64,000 nt of DNA, taken from the NCBI RefSeq assembly GCF_021261315.1, contig NZ_JAJSAX010000001.1, forward strand, positions 310,001 through 374,000. Reading direction: 5' to 3'. The position numbers and the translations under genes were made by a program. The notes beneath the pieces are model-generated. The model made no database searches. It was not told the DNA's origin and was given only the letters and a program-made list of their open reading frames with translations. Below, in pieces: positions 17,180 to 25,702 of the stretch. Each line of letters begins with the position of its first letter. Position 1 is the stretch's first letter. Source of the DNA: Epilithonimonas sp. JDS (GTDB lineage: Bacteria; Bacteroidota; Bacteroidia; Flavobacteriales; Weeksellaceae).

Positions 17180-18538
17180 TTATATCGTCATCGAAAAAAT
17201 CCGGGTTTCCGGTTTGTTCCTCAACATTCTGAGATCAAAGACCATCGCGACATTTCTCGTGAAAGCACGTCCTTTTTCCGTGATTTTGATTTGATTTTCT
17301 GAAATTTCTACCAATCCATCAGATTCCATTTCTTTAAGTTTTTCAATGGAGTTTTCAATCTCTGGGAAAGAATTCTGCAGATCCCAACTGGTTTCCAGCT
17401 GACACATCAGATTCAAAATATGTTTTCTGATATTCAGATCCTCTGCATCTAAAATATGACCTCGGAAAACAGGAATTTGTCCTTCTTCCACCAATTTCTG
17501 ATATTCCTCCACCGTTTTAACGTTCTGAGCAAACGCATACCAGGAATCTGAAATTGCGGACATTCCCAAACCGACCATTAATTGGGTTTTGCTGGAAGTG
17601 TAACCCATAAAATTACGGTGCAGTTTTTTCTGAATCTGAGATTGATAAAGGTCATCGTGTTCCAAAGAGAAGTGATCCATCCCAATTTCTATGTAACCAA
17701 GATCTTCCAACAGTTTTTTTCCGTCTTCATAAAGTCTTCGTTTTTCGTCACCGCTTGGCAAATCATTTTCATCGAAACCACGTTGTCCAACACCTTTTAC
17801 CCAAGGCACGTGTGCGTAGGAATAGAAAGCCAATCGGTCTGGTTTCAATTCCATTGTTTTACGGATCGTGAATTCCATCGCTTCCCAAGTCTGATGTGGC
17901 AATCCGAAGATCAGATCGTGACTCACGCCTTTGTAGCCAATTTCTCTTGCCCAATTGGTCACATTTTCAACATTTTCGAAAGGCTGAACTCTGTTGATCG
18001 CCTTCTGAACTTTCGGATCATAATCCTGAACACCAAAACTAACTCTCGTAAATCCTAGGTCAAACAAGGTTTGAAGATGTTCACGGGTTGTATTATTCGG
18101 ATGACCTTCAAAGCTGAATTCCTGATCTTCGGCAATTTCTACCGTATCAAAAATACCTTGTAAAAGTGTTCTCAAATTTTCTGGTGAGAAGAAAGTCGGA
18201 GTTCCGCCTCCCAGGTGAAGTTCTTTCAGTTTTGGTTTGTGATCGAACAATTCCAAGTACAATTTCCACTCTTTCAAAACGCTTTCCAGATATGGAACTT
18301 CTACCGAATGTTGCTTCGTGATTCTCTTGTGACACGCACAAAATGTACAAAGCGCCTCACAAAAAGGCAGGTGAATATAAATGGAAATCCCTTCCTCAGA
18401 ATTGCTTTCCGAGAAAGATCTTATCACTGATTTTTTCCAGAGATCTGCGGTAAAACCTTCTTCATTCCAATAAGGAACAGTCGGGTAAGAGGTGTAACGC
18501 GGACCAGGAATATTGTATTTGTCAACTAAAGAATTCAT
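17180..18538 (-). CDS. hemN: oxygen-independent coproporphyrinogen III oxidase
   Basis: 452 residues from the ATG at 18538, the usual HemN length; the frame continues upstream to 18667 but the family begins at LVDKYNIPGPRYTSYPT. HemN is a radical-SAM enzyme that decarboxylates coproporphyrinogen III to protoporphyrinogen IX without oxygen. The cluster cysteines are C60-x3-C64-x2-C67 with an extra C69 (FCEALCTFCACH), followed by HLGGGTPTF. The C-terminal HemN domain has GYIEIGMDHFSL and MGYTSSKTQ. A structured intergenic element lies upstream. Confidence 0.95.
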   Translation of the reverse strand: MNSLVDKYNIPGPRYTSYPTVPYWNEEGFTADLWKKSVIRSFSESNSEEGISIYIHLPFCEALCTFCACHKRITKQHSVEVPYLESVLKEWKLYLELFDHKPKLKELHLGGGTPTFFSPENLRTLLQGIFDTVEIAEDQEFSFEGHPNNTTREHLQTLFDLGFTRVSFGVQDYDPKVQKAINRVQPFENVENVTNWAREIGYKGVSHDLIFGLPHQTWEAMEFTIRKTMELKPDRLAFYSYAHVPWVKGVGQRGFDENDLPSGDEKRRLYEDGKKLLEDLGYIEIGMDHFSLEHDDLYQSQIQKKLHRNFMGYTSSKTQLMVGLGMSAISDSWYAFAQNVKTVEEYQKLVEEGQIPVFRGHILDAEDLNIRKHILNLMCQLETSWDLQNSFPEIENSIEKLKEMESDGLVEISENQIKITEKGRAFTRNVAMVFDLRMLRNKPETRIFSMTI

Positions 18539-18640
18539 TGCGGCAAAGTTACAAAATTTGAGTTTGGAATGAATTTGAATTAGGATGACTTTTGATTGGT
18601 ACTTTCTATAACGGATGTCCAAATTTCTATAAAACGACAA

Positions 18641-18755
18641 AGCCCATAGCCCAGATAGGAACGGCATCCTTTTTTGCTTTTTGTGGAAAAGTTTGTTTGG
18701 ATGAAAAAACGTGTGAAAGCAAAAAAGATATAGTGGATAGCGGGAAATAGCTCTT
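18641..18755 (+). ncRNA. structured intergenic element, copy B (Flavo-1-like candidate)
   Basis: Conserved AGCCC.GAT.GGAACGGCATCC, an 11-bp perfect stem TTTTTTGCTTT (18670-18680)/AAAGCAAAAAA (18716-18726), then ATAGTGGATAGCGGGAAATAGCT. Copy A at 12.02 kb shares the flanks but has a different, shorter stem, which supports a base-paired structure. It sits between the starts of hemN and the end of pheT. Family name from memory; transcribed strand unknown. Confidence 0.6.
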
Positions 18756-18776
18756 AATAGGCTTTAAAGAAAAAAC

Positions 18777-18803
18777 CCTGTCAGCGTTTGAAATTCTGAC
18801 AGG
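18777..18803 (-). terminator. Rho-independent terminator after pheT
   Basis: CCTGTCAG pairs with CTGACAGG around an 11-nt loop, with A-rich sequence on the downstream side for leftward transcription. Confidence 0.75.
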
Positions 18804-18832
18804 ATTTTATGTATGTTGAAGACTTATTTAAA

Positions 18833-21262
18833 TTATCTCAATTCTGCGTTCAATTCCTTTGTGAAAGACTTGATGAGTGAGTTCATAACTTCTGTGATGT
18901 CTTTGTCTTCCAAGGTTTTTTCTTCGTTCAAGAGTTCGAAACTCATCGCGTAGGATTTTTTGCCTTCTGGAAGATTTTTGCCTTCATAAACATCAAAAAG
19001 ATTGATCTTCTTGAGGAAAGGCGACTTGTTCTTCTTTGCCAATTCGTACAATTCTGAGTAAGAGATCGTCTTGTCCACCAACAACGCAAGGTCTCTTCTG
19101 ATCTTGTTGAATTTTGGAATGTCGACAAATTTCAGGTTTTCGTTGCTTCTGAAAGACTGACAGTTTTCCAGTTCGATCTCTGCGTAGAAAACGTCTTGGC
19201 TGATGTCGAAATCCTTCAACAATTGTGGGGAAACCTTTCCTAATCTTGCCAAAATTTTCCCTTCTGCCGAGATTTCCAAAGCATCGGAAAAACGTGGATC
19301 TTCCAAAGCGGATTCGTGAAGGTCAAGATTTAATTTTTCCAAAAGAATTTTCACGTAAGCTTTCAAATGGTAGAAATCTGTCGCGCTTTTTGGCTGAAGC
19401 CAGTTCTCTGCAACTTCTCTCCCCGTTGTCAGGATCGCCAATTGTTTTCTTTCTTCGTACTTTTTTTCCCTTTGGTCAAGATACGCTTCGCTTGATTCTT
19501 TTTTATGATAAATTTTCCCTAATTCGAAAAACTTGATGTCGGCCGATTTTCTGTTGATATTGTAGATCGCATTTCCCAAAAGTCCTTCTAACAAAGACTT
19601 TCTCATAAATGCCAAATCGTTGCTCAATGGATTCAACAACTTTACTGCATCGGTCTCGTCTTTCACAGAAGTCAATGAATTGTTCATCACCTCGTTGAAG
19701 CCATTGCCTTGTAAAGTCCTTGCCCAGGCGTTTTCCAAAGCGTCCTGATCTTCGAAATCCAGTTTTACGGGCGTGAAGGAGATCTTCTTTGGTGCTTCGA
19801 TCTTGTTGTAACCGTAGATCCTTAGAACTTCTTCGATGACGTCAATTTCTCTGGTAACGTCGGCTCTGTAAACTGGAATCGATAATTCTAGTCCGTTTTG
19901 AATTTCATTAAGAATTGTAATCTCCAAAGATTTTAAAATCTCTTTGATCTTCTCTCTGTGAATTTTAGTTCCAAGAATCTGATCAATCTTCGAATATCTG
20001 AAAACGACGTAATGGTCTTTGATCTTCTCTGGATAACTTTCCAAGATCTCGCCAACCAATTTTCCGCCAGCCAATTCCTCGATCAACTGGATCGCGTGTG
20101 TCAAAGCGGTTCTTGCATTGTTCGGATCCACACCTCTTTCGAAACGGAAAGATGCATCGGTATTGAGTCCGTGGAATTTCGAAGCTTTTCTGATCGCCAC
20201 CGGATTGAAGTAAGCACTTTCCAAAAATATCGTTTTGGTTTCCGTAGAAACGCCACTTTCGCTTCCGCCAAAAACGCCGGCGATGCAAAGCGGATTGTCT
20301 TTTCCGTCTTTGATGATGATCTCGGAACCGTTCAAAGTTCTTTCCACACCATCCAAAGTTTTGAATTTTGTCCCTTCTTGGACTGTTCCAACTTTCACGA
20401 CCTTGTCTGCAATTTTGTCTGCGTCAAAAGCGTGAAGCGGTTGTCCGAGGCCGTGAAGAATGTAATTGGTAATATCTACCACATTATTGATCGGCGAAAG
20501 TCCGATGGCTTTCAATCTTGCTTTCAACCAATCTGGAGAAGTTTTCACTTCTACATTTTCGATCACTGCACCCAAATATCTTGGTGTAAGTTCAGAGTTT
20601 TCTATTTGTAATTTGAAATCGTGAGAACCTTCGATATTTAAAACTTTGGATTCGATTTTTGTGAATTCTGATTTCAGGTTATTGGAAACCAAGAAAGCTT
20701 GCAAGTCTCTGGCAACGCCGTAATGCGACATTGCGTCAGTTCTGTTTGGCGTCAATCCGATCTCGTAGACCTCATCGTTTGTCAATTCAAAATAGTCTGC
20801 GAAATTCTTTCCAACTTCGAATTTTTCTGAATCCAAGACCATAATTCCGCCGTGATCATCGCTCAACCCTAATTCATCTTCTGCGCAGATCATTCCTTCG
20901 GAAACTTCGCCACGGATCTTTGCTTTTTTGATATCGAAAGAAGTGCCGTCTTTTGCATAGATCTTAGTCCCAACCACTGCAACGGGAACGGTTTGTCCAG
21001 CTGCAACATTTGGTGCGCCACAAACGATCTCTAAAACTTTTCCGCCAACATCGACTGTTGTTTTGTTGAGTTTATCTGCATTTGGATGTTTTTCGCAAGT
21101 CAAAACTTTGCCAACAACTATTCCTTCCAAGCTACCTTTTACGCTTTCGAATTTATCTACGCCTTCGACTTCCAGACCGATGTCTGTAAGATACGCACTG
21201 ATTTTCTCCGTAGAAAGTTCAGTTTTGATATAATCCTTAAGCCAATTATTTGAAATTTTCAT
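18833..21262 (-). CDS. pheT: phenylalanyl-tRNA synthetase beta subunit
   Basis: 809 residues, a full-length bacterial PheT. Domains in order: N-terminal B1 (1-40), tRNA-binding OB fold (about 40-150; HPNADKLNKTTVDVG is the hallmark), B3/4 editing domain (about 210-380), B5 (about 405-475), the core catalytic-like domain, and the C-terminal anticodon-binding FDX-ACB domain (about 715-809; DIPKFNKIRRDLALLVD). It pairs with PheS (not in this window) to charge tRNA-Phe; two tRNA-Phe genes lie 4 kb away. Confidence 0.97.
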   Translation of the reverse strand: MKISNNWLKDYIKTELSTEKISAYLTDIGLEVEGVDKFESVKGSLEGIVVGKVLTCEKHPNADKLNKTTVDVGGKVLEIVCGAPNVAAGQTVPVAVVGTKIYAKDGTSFDIKKAKIRGEVSEGMICAEDELGLSDDHGGIMVLDSEKFEVGKNFADYFELTNDEVYEIGLTPNRTDAMSHYGVARDLQAFLVSNNLKSEFTKIESKVLNIEGSHDFKLQIENSELTPRYLGAVIENVEVKTSPDWLKARLKAIGLSPINNVVDITNYILHGLGQPLHAFDADKIADKVVKVGTVQEGTKFKTLDGVERTLNGSEIIIKDGKDNPLCIAGVFGGSESGVSTETKTIFLESAYFNPVAIRKASKFHGLNTDASFRFERGVDPNNARTALTHAIQLIEELAGGKLVGEILESYPEKIKDHYVVFRYSKIDQILGTKIHREKIKEILKSLEITILNEIQNGLELSIPVYRADVTREIDVIEEVLRIYGYNKIEAPKKISFTPVKLDFEDQDALENAWARTLQGNGFNEVMNNSLTSVKDETDAVKLLNPLSNDLAFMRKSLLEGLLGNAIYNINRKSADIKFFELGKIYHKKESSEAYLDQREKKYEERKQLAILTTGREVAENWLQPKSATDFYHLKAYVKILLEKLNLDLHESALEDPRFSDALEISAEGKILARLGKVSPQLLKDFDISQDVFYAEIELENCQSFRSNENLKFVDIPKFNKIRRDLALLVDKTISYSELYELAKKNKSPFLKKINLFDVYEGKNLPEGKKSYAMSFELLNEEKTLEDKDITEVMNSLIKSFTKELNAELR

Positions 21263-21372
21263 TATTTATATTATTGTCGGAAGTCAGAAGTCTGATGTCC
21301 GAGGTTTTATTTTAATTTAATATTTTTCAGATTTGAATCTTCAAATCTCTTTTTTTATTTTAAAGCTGTATT

Positions 21373-21645
21373 CTACTTATCATCATAATGTCCCCAAGCC
21401 GAAAGAAAAAGAATGTCATTAGATTCTATCTCATAAACCAAACGATGTTGCTTGTTGATTTCGCGAGACCAAGTCTCAACTTTTCGATGTTTAAGCTGTT
21501 CTGGTTTTCCCGTTCCAACCCTAGGACTATCCAGACATTCCGTTACAAAACGTTCGACTTTTGAAAGCAACTGTTTTTGTCCTGACTTTTTATGTTTTTT
21601 CAGGTCTTCAATAAATTTTTCGGTATAGTTTACAGAAAAACTCAT
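21373..21645 (-). CDS. yoeB: YoeB/Txe-family toxin (mRNA interferase)
   Basis: 90 residues with the Txe/YoeB pattern: FIEDLKKHKKSG, then GTGKPEQLKH, WSREINKQHRLVYEI and a C-terminal SAWGHYDD. In this family Glu, Arg and a C-terminal His/Tyr do ribosome-dependent mRNA cleavage; EINKQHR, HYD are in the right places. It overlaps the upstream antitoxin gene by 4 bp, the usual order (antitoxin first). Confidence 0.88.
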   Translation of the reverse strand: MSFSVNYTEKFIEDLKKHKKSGQKQLLSKVERFVTECLDSPRVGTGKPEQLKHRKVETWSREINKQHRLVYEIESNDILFLSAWGHYDDK

Positions 21646-21875
21646 AATGAATCAAAAAAATTCTTGACCTCGTCTTTTGATTTCAGCACCTTTTTGCTCT
21701 TGCCTTTCTTTGATTCATCAAGCATTTCATCAAATTCCTTACGAGAATATTTTATTTTCTCAGATGAATCTGAAGCATTTTCTTTTACCTTAAGCTTTTT
21801 AACGCCAAGCGCTTTTAAAATTGTGCGGATTTTTTCAACTTCGGATTTATCCGCTTCAAATGTGAACGTTGTCAT
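21642..21875 (-). CDS. antitoxin of the YoeB-type pair (DUF2683-like)
   Basis: 77 residues, highly charged and helical, rich in Lys and Glu, starting MTTFTFEADKSEVEKIRTIL. It looks like the DUF2683-type antitoxins found next to Txe/YoeB toxins in Bacteroidetes; it is not a clear YefM. Its stop overlaps the toxin start (ATGA). The pair lies between pheT and dnaN with no sign of a larger mobile unit. Confidence 0.75.
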   Translation of the reverse strand: MTTFTFEADKSEVEKIRTILKALGVKKLKVKENASDSSEKIKYSRKEFDEMLDESKKGKSKKVLKSKDEVKNFFDSL

Positions 21876-22000
21876 ATTCCGTTATTTTTTTAGGTTAAAA
21901 AAATATTTATTAAACAAAATTTGAGATTTGAATCATCAAATCTCAAATCTTATTATTTATAAAATCGATAAATAATCATTCATCAATTATCCTTTATCAT

Positions 22001-23131
22001 TTATAATCCAATTACTGGCATTGACAGCATCAGGATACTTTCGTTTTCCTCCAATCCGTCAACTGGTTCTACGATTCCTGGTCTGTTTGGCTGAGACATT
22101 TTCATCGTCACATCGTCAGAAGCCAAAACGGATAACATCTCTGTCAGGAATTTTGAACTGAAACCGATGTTGATATCATCTCCATTGTAATCACAAGGAA
22201 TCTGCATATCTGCCTTGTTTGCGTACTCTGTATCTTCTGCGTGAAGGTGAAGCACATTTCCGGACAATTTGAATCTTACCTGATTGGTCGATTTGTTTGA
22301 CATAATGGATGCTCTACGGATAGAACTCAAAAGTAGACCTCTGTTGATGGTCAAAACGTTTGGATTTTCTTTCGGAATTACCGCGTTGTAGTTTGGATAT
22401 TTACCATCTATCAAACGACAGATCCAAGTGTTGTTTCCAAAAGTGAACTTCGCCATATTGTCGCTGAATTCGATCAACACATCTTCCGTTGAATTGTTCA
22501 GGATATTTTTGAAGATCGCCAATGGTTTTTTCGGCATAATGAATTCCAAAGTCTCAAGATGCGTGACATCTGTTCTTTTGTAAACCACCAATCTGTGAGA
22601 ATCTGTGGATACAAAATTGGTCTCATCTTCTTTGAATTGAAACAAAACACCTGTCATCACTGGACGAAGAGAATCGTTACTTGTCGCAAACAAAGTGTTC
22701 GCCAAAGCTTCTGCCAAAACGCCACCAGAGATGGACACTTTTTGAGACGCATCGAATTCCGGCAATTCCGGGTAATCGTCTGCATTGTCTAGCGCTACTG
22801 CAAAGTTATCTTTCTCATCCAAGATCTCTAAAACGCTTCCGTTTCCGTCTTCGGAATCTTTCACGGCCAAAGTCAAGGGTTGCTCGCCGTAAGTCTTCAA
22901 GAAATCCTGAAAGATCTTCCCGGGAACTGCTATTTTTCCTTTGTCATCTGACTTCACCTCAAGAGAAGTGATCAGCGTTGTTTCGCCGTCTGATGCTGTA
23001 ACAGTCAACAAGTTCTGATCTAATTCGAAAAGAAAATTCTCCAAAATTGGTCTAGACTGTGAACCGGAAATAACGCCGCTAACTGTCTGTAAAGCTTTCT
23101 GCAAATCGCCACTGGCAACAATAAATCTCAT
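22001..23131 (-). CDS. dnaN: DNA polymerase III beta subunit (sliding clamp)
   Basis: 376 residues with three repeated clamp folds (about 1-120, 130-250, 255-376). It starts MRFIVASGDLQKALQTVSGVI and ends with MLSMPVIGL, the short C-terminal M-P-M/V-R/I-L-like tail of clamps. DnaN rings encircle DNA and tether polymerase III. It is not next to dnaA or recF here, which is common in Bacteroidetes. Confidence 0.96.
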   Translation of the reverse strand: MRFIVASGDLQKALQTVSGVISGSQSRPILENFLFELDQNLLTVTASDGETTLITSLEVKSDDKGKIAVPGKIFQDFLKTYGEQPLTLAVKDSEDGNGSVLEILDEKDNFAVALDNADDYPELPEFDASQKVSISGGVLAEALANTLFATSNDSLRPVMTGVLFQFKEDETNFVSTDSHRLVVYKRTDVTHLETLEFIMPKKPLAIFKNILNNSTEDVLIEFSDNMAKFTFGNNTWICRLIDGKYPNYNAVIPKENPNVLTINRGLLLSSIRRASIMSNKSTNQVRFKLSGNVLHLHAEDTEYANKADMQIPCDYNGDDINIGFSSKFLTEMLSVLASDDVTMKMSQPNRPGIVEPVDGLEENESILMLSMPVIGL

Positions 23132-23246
23132 AAACTGTATTTATTTCAATTCTACAAAGATAATGAATTTGATGTGATTTTAAAAGCTGTATTTATTTAG
23201 TTATTAACAATTTTTAGATTTATCTATCTTTGTTGATATTATTCCT

Positions 23247-23609
23247 ATGAAAAAACCGCCATTTCATAAAAGCGTTCAGTTCACAATCCGTGGGATCCTG
23301 TGGATTTTGAGGAACGAGCGCAATTTCCAGATCCATATTTTGGGATTGATCATCAATCTTTTTCTGATTGTCTATTTAGGACTTTCGAATTTTGAAAGTG
23401 CATTGATCATTCTGGTTTCGTTTTTTATTTTGGTGACGGAAGCTTTGAATACTTGTGTTGAGAAAATCTGTGATTACATTCAGCCAGAATTTGATTTGAG
23501 AATTGGAATCATTAAGGATTTGGCTGGAGGAGCGGTTTTGTTGGCGACTATTTCTGCGATCTGTGTTGGGGCTTTGGTTTATTGGCCTTATTTAAGCTTG
23601 AGGGTTTGA
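23247..23609 (+). CDS. dgkA: diacylglycerol / undecaprenol kinase, DgkA family
   Basis: 120 residues with three membrane segments (about 30-50, 52-68 and 92-114). The catalytic signature ALNTCVEKICDYI followed by IKDLAGGAVLL matches the DgkA family (E-A-x-N-T-A-x-E and K-D-x-x-A-x-A-V), with an A to C change. In Bacteroidetes the substrate may be undecaprenol rather than diacylglycerol. TATCTTTG at 23225-23232 is a candidate -7 box 15 bp before the start. Confidence 0.85.
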   Translation: MKKPPFHKSVQFTIRGILWILRNERNFQIHILGLIINLFLIVYLGLSNFESALIILVSFFILVTEALNTCVEKICDYIQPEFDLRIGIIKDLAGGAVLLATISAICVGALVYWPYLSLRV

Positions 23610-23756
23610 GAGTCGTAGAGTTTGGAAGTTTTGAATTCTAATTTTTTTATTATGAATCTAATTGAAATTTATTAAACTTAATTATTCAAAGATTACAAGA
23701 TTTAATCATCGTTTTTTACATAAAATTTTTACATTTGTTTTCAATATAATTCTAGA

Positions 23757-24740
23757 ATGAGCAAAAAAAACATCGCCGTCGTAATGGGCGGATATTCTGA
23801 TGAATACAAAGTTTCTCTAAAAAGTGGACAATTGATTTTCGATTCTTTGGACCGTGATATTTATAATGTTTACAAAGTGGTCATCCTGAAAGATCAATGG
23901 TATTTCCTCGATGAAAACGATCAAAAAAAACCAATCAACAAAGCTGATTTTTCTGCCGATCTAGGAAACGGAGAAAGTCTGAAATTCGATGCTTGTTTCA
24001 ATATCATCCACGGAACACCTGGCGAAAACGGAATTCTACAAGCTTATTGGGATGCAGTTGGACAAAAATACACAGGCTGTGATTTCTATCAAAGTGCCTT
24101 GACTTTTAACAAAAAAGATACCTTAGCCGTTCTTTCAAAATATGGCATTCCATCAGCAAAAAGTATTTACCTAAGAAAAGGTGAAGATATTTCTGATGAC
24201 AAAATTGTGGAAGAACTGGGATTACCTCTTTTCGTGAAGCCCAATCAAAGCGGTTCTTCACTCGGGATTTCGAAGGTCAAAGAAAAAAGTGAATTGAAAA
24301 ATGCACTTGAAATTGCCTACAAGGAAGACGACGAGATCCTAATTGAAAGCGCCTTAAACGGAACCGAGGTTTCTGTAGGTGTTTTGGATTACAAAGGTGA
24401 CGTGATTGTTTTAGGAATTACCGAAATCATTCCTGACAAAGAATTCTTCGATTATGAAGCCAAATATGAAGGCGCTTCCCAGGAGATCACGCCTGCAAGA
24501 ATTGACGAAGAGACGACAAAGAAGGTGGAAGAAATCTCCATCAAAGCTTATAAATCACTTGGAATGAGTGGATTCTCTAGGTCAGAATTTATCATTGTGG
24601 ACAGAATTCCATACCTTTTGGAAATGAATACAAACCCTGGATTTTCGCCGGCAAGTATTCTTCCGCAACAAGCGAAGATCTACGGAATCTCCATCAAAGA
24701 CCTTTGTGGAAGCGAAGTTGAGAAAGCTTTAAATAAATAA
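23757..24740 (+). CDS. ddl: D-alanine--D-alanine ligase
   Basis: 327 residues, ATP-grasp fold. N-terminal VVMGGYSDEYKVSLKSG, then FNIIHGTPGENG, the ATP-binding LPLFVKPNQSGSSLGISK, and the C-terminal FSRSEFIIVDRIPYLLEMNTNPGFSPASI with the Mg-binding E-x-N. It joins two D-alanines for the peptidoglycan stem peptide. A hairpin separates it from coaD. Confidence 0.95.
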   Translation: MSKKNIAVVMGGYSDEYKVSLKSGQLIFDSLDRDIYNVYKVVILKDQWYFLDENDQKKPINKADFSADLGNGESLKFDACFNIIHGTPGENGILQAYWDAVGQKYTGCDFYQSALTFNKKDTLAVLSKYGIPSAKSIYLRKGEDISDDKIVEELGLPLFVKPNQSGSSLGISKVKEKSELKNALEIAYKEDDEILIESALNGTEVSVGVLDYKGDVIVLGITEIIPDKEFFDYEAKYEGASQEITPARIDEETTKKVEEISIKAYKSLGMSGFSRSEFIIVDRIPYLLEMNTNPGFSPASILPQQAKIYGISIKDLCGSEVEKALNK

Positions 24741-24746
24741 TTATAA

Positions 24747-24781
24747 ATTAGCCAGAGAAAAGTCTTTGGCTTAATTTTTTT
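24747..24781 (+). terminator. possible terminator between ddl and coaD
   Basis: AATTAGCCA pairs with TGGCTTAATT (one bulged base) and is followed by a T-run; it lies 6 bp past the ddl stop. Confidence 0.5.
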
Positions 24782-24795
24782 TAAATCTGAAATAA

Positions 24796-25266
24796 ATGAA
24801 AATTGCTGTTTTTCCTGGATCGTTCGATCCTATCACACTTGGACATTACGATATCGTAGAGCGCGCCGTTCCGCTTTTTGACAAGATCATCATCGCCATC
24901 GGAAAGAATTCTCAGAAAAAATATATGTTCTCTCTCGAGCAACGCAAGGAATTCATCAGAAAAACTTTTGAAAAATTTCCTAATGTGGAAGTCGATGATT
25001 TTGAAGGATTGACCATCGATTATTGTAAAAGTAAAAACGTGAATTTCATTTTGAGAGGCTTAAGAAATCCAGCCGATTTTGAATTTGAAAAGTCAATTGC
25101 CCAAACCAACCGAGCTTTGACAAGGGAAAACACGATTGAAACAATTTTCCTTCTGACATCTTCTGGCAAATCGTACATCAGCAGTAGTATTGTGCGGGAA
25201 ATCATTTCTTATGGCGGAAACTACGAGATTATGGTTCCGGATGCGGTGAGAGCAATTAAAGAATAA
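24796..25266 (+). CDS. coaD: phosphopantetheine adenylyltransferase
   Basis: 156 residues, standard CoaD length. PGSFDPITLGHYDIVERA holds the nucleotidyltransferase T/HxGH motif, and TSSGKSYISSSIVREI the second ISSTxxR-like motif. It adenylates 4'-phosphopantetheine, the penultimate step of coenzyme A synthesis. Confidence 0.96.
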   Translation: MKIAVFPGSFDPITLGHYDIVERAVPLFDKIIIAIGKNSQKKYMFSLEQRKEFIRKTFEKFPNVEVDDFEGLTIDYCKSKNVNFILRGLRNPADFEFEKSIAQTNRALTRENTIETIFLLTSSGKSYISSSIVREIISYGGNYEIMVPDAVRAIKE

Positions 25267-25293
25267 AAATTTAAGTTAAATTTCAACACATAA

Positions 25294-25321
25294 AAATTCC
25301 TGATAACTTCAGGATTTTTTT
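25294..25321 (+). terminator. Rho-independent terminator after coaD
   Basis: TCCTGA pairs with TCAGGA around TAACT and is followed by T7; 32 bp after the coaD stop. Confidence 0.7.
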
Positions 25322-25368
25322 ATTTATAATTTATAGAACATCTACTTACATTTTGGTATTAAAACAAA

Positions 25369-25394
25369 AAAACCGCCTATAAAAGGCGGTTTTA
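25369..25394 (-). terminator. Rho-independent terminator of the tRNA-Phe genes
   Basis: AAACCGCC pairs with GGCGGTTT around a 7-nt loop; the A-run to its left reads as a T-run for leftward transcription. It starts right after the second tRNA. Confidence 0.8.
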
Positions 25395-25396
25395 AG

Positions 25397-25469
25397 TGGT
25401 TTCTCCAGGGATCGAACCAGGGACACATGGATTTTCAATCCATTGCTCTACCAACTGAGCTAAGAAACC
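25397..25469 (-). tRNA. tRNA-Phe (GAA), copy 1
   Basis: 73 nt on the minus strand. Acceptor GGTTTCT/AGAAACC with discriminator A, D-arm GCTC...GAGC, anticodon stem ATGGA/TCCAT with loop TTGAAAA (anticodon GAA), T-loop TTCGATC. CCA is not encoded. The T-stem CCTGG/CCTGG contains a central U-U mismatch that is present in both copies. Confidence 0.95.
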
Positions 25470-25535
25470 ATTGTTTTTTGAGCAATGAACTCATTAATTA
25501 GTTTTAAACATTAATAGTAAATCAATATTTAATTG

Positions 25536-25608
25536 TGGTTTCTCCAGGGATCGAACCAGGGACACATGGATTTTCAATCCATTGCTCTACCAACTGAGCT
25601 AAGAAACC
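25536..25608 (-). tRNA. tRNA-Phe (GAA), copy 2
   Basis: Identical over all 73 nt to the copy 66 bp to the left, in the same orientation and probably in one transcript. Same GAA anticodon and T-stem mismatch; CCA not encoded. Confidence 0.95.
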
Positions 25609-25702
25609 ATCACTCGCATTGTTATTTTGAGTGGTGCAAAAATATAGTCTTTATCCTTACAATGCAAATTATATTGAAAATTAGTCAATATTTGTTTGAA
25701 AA

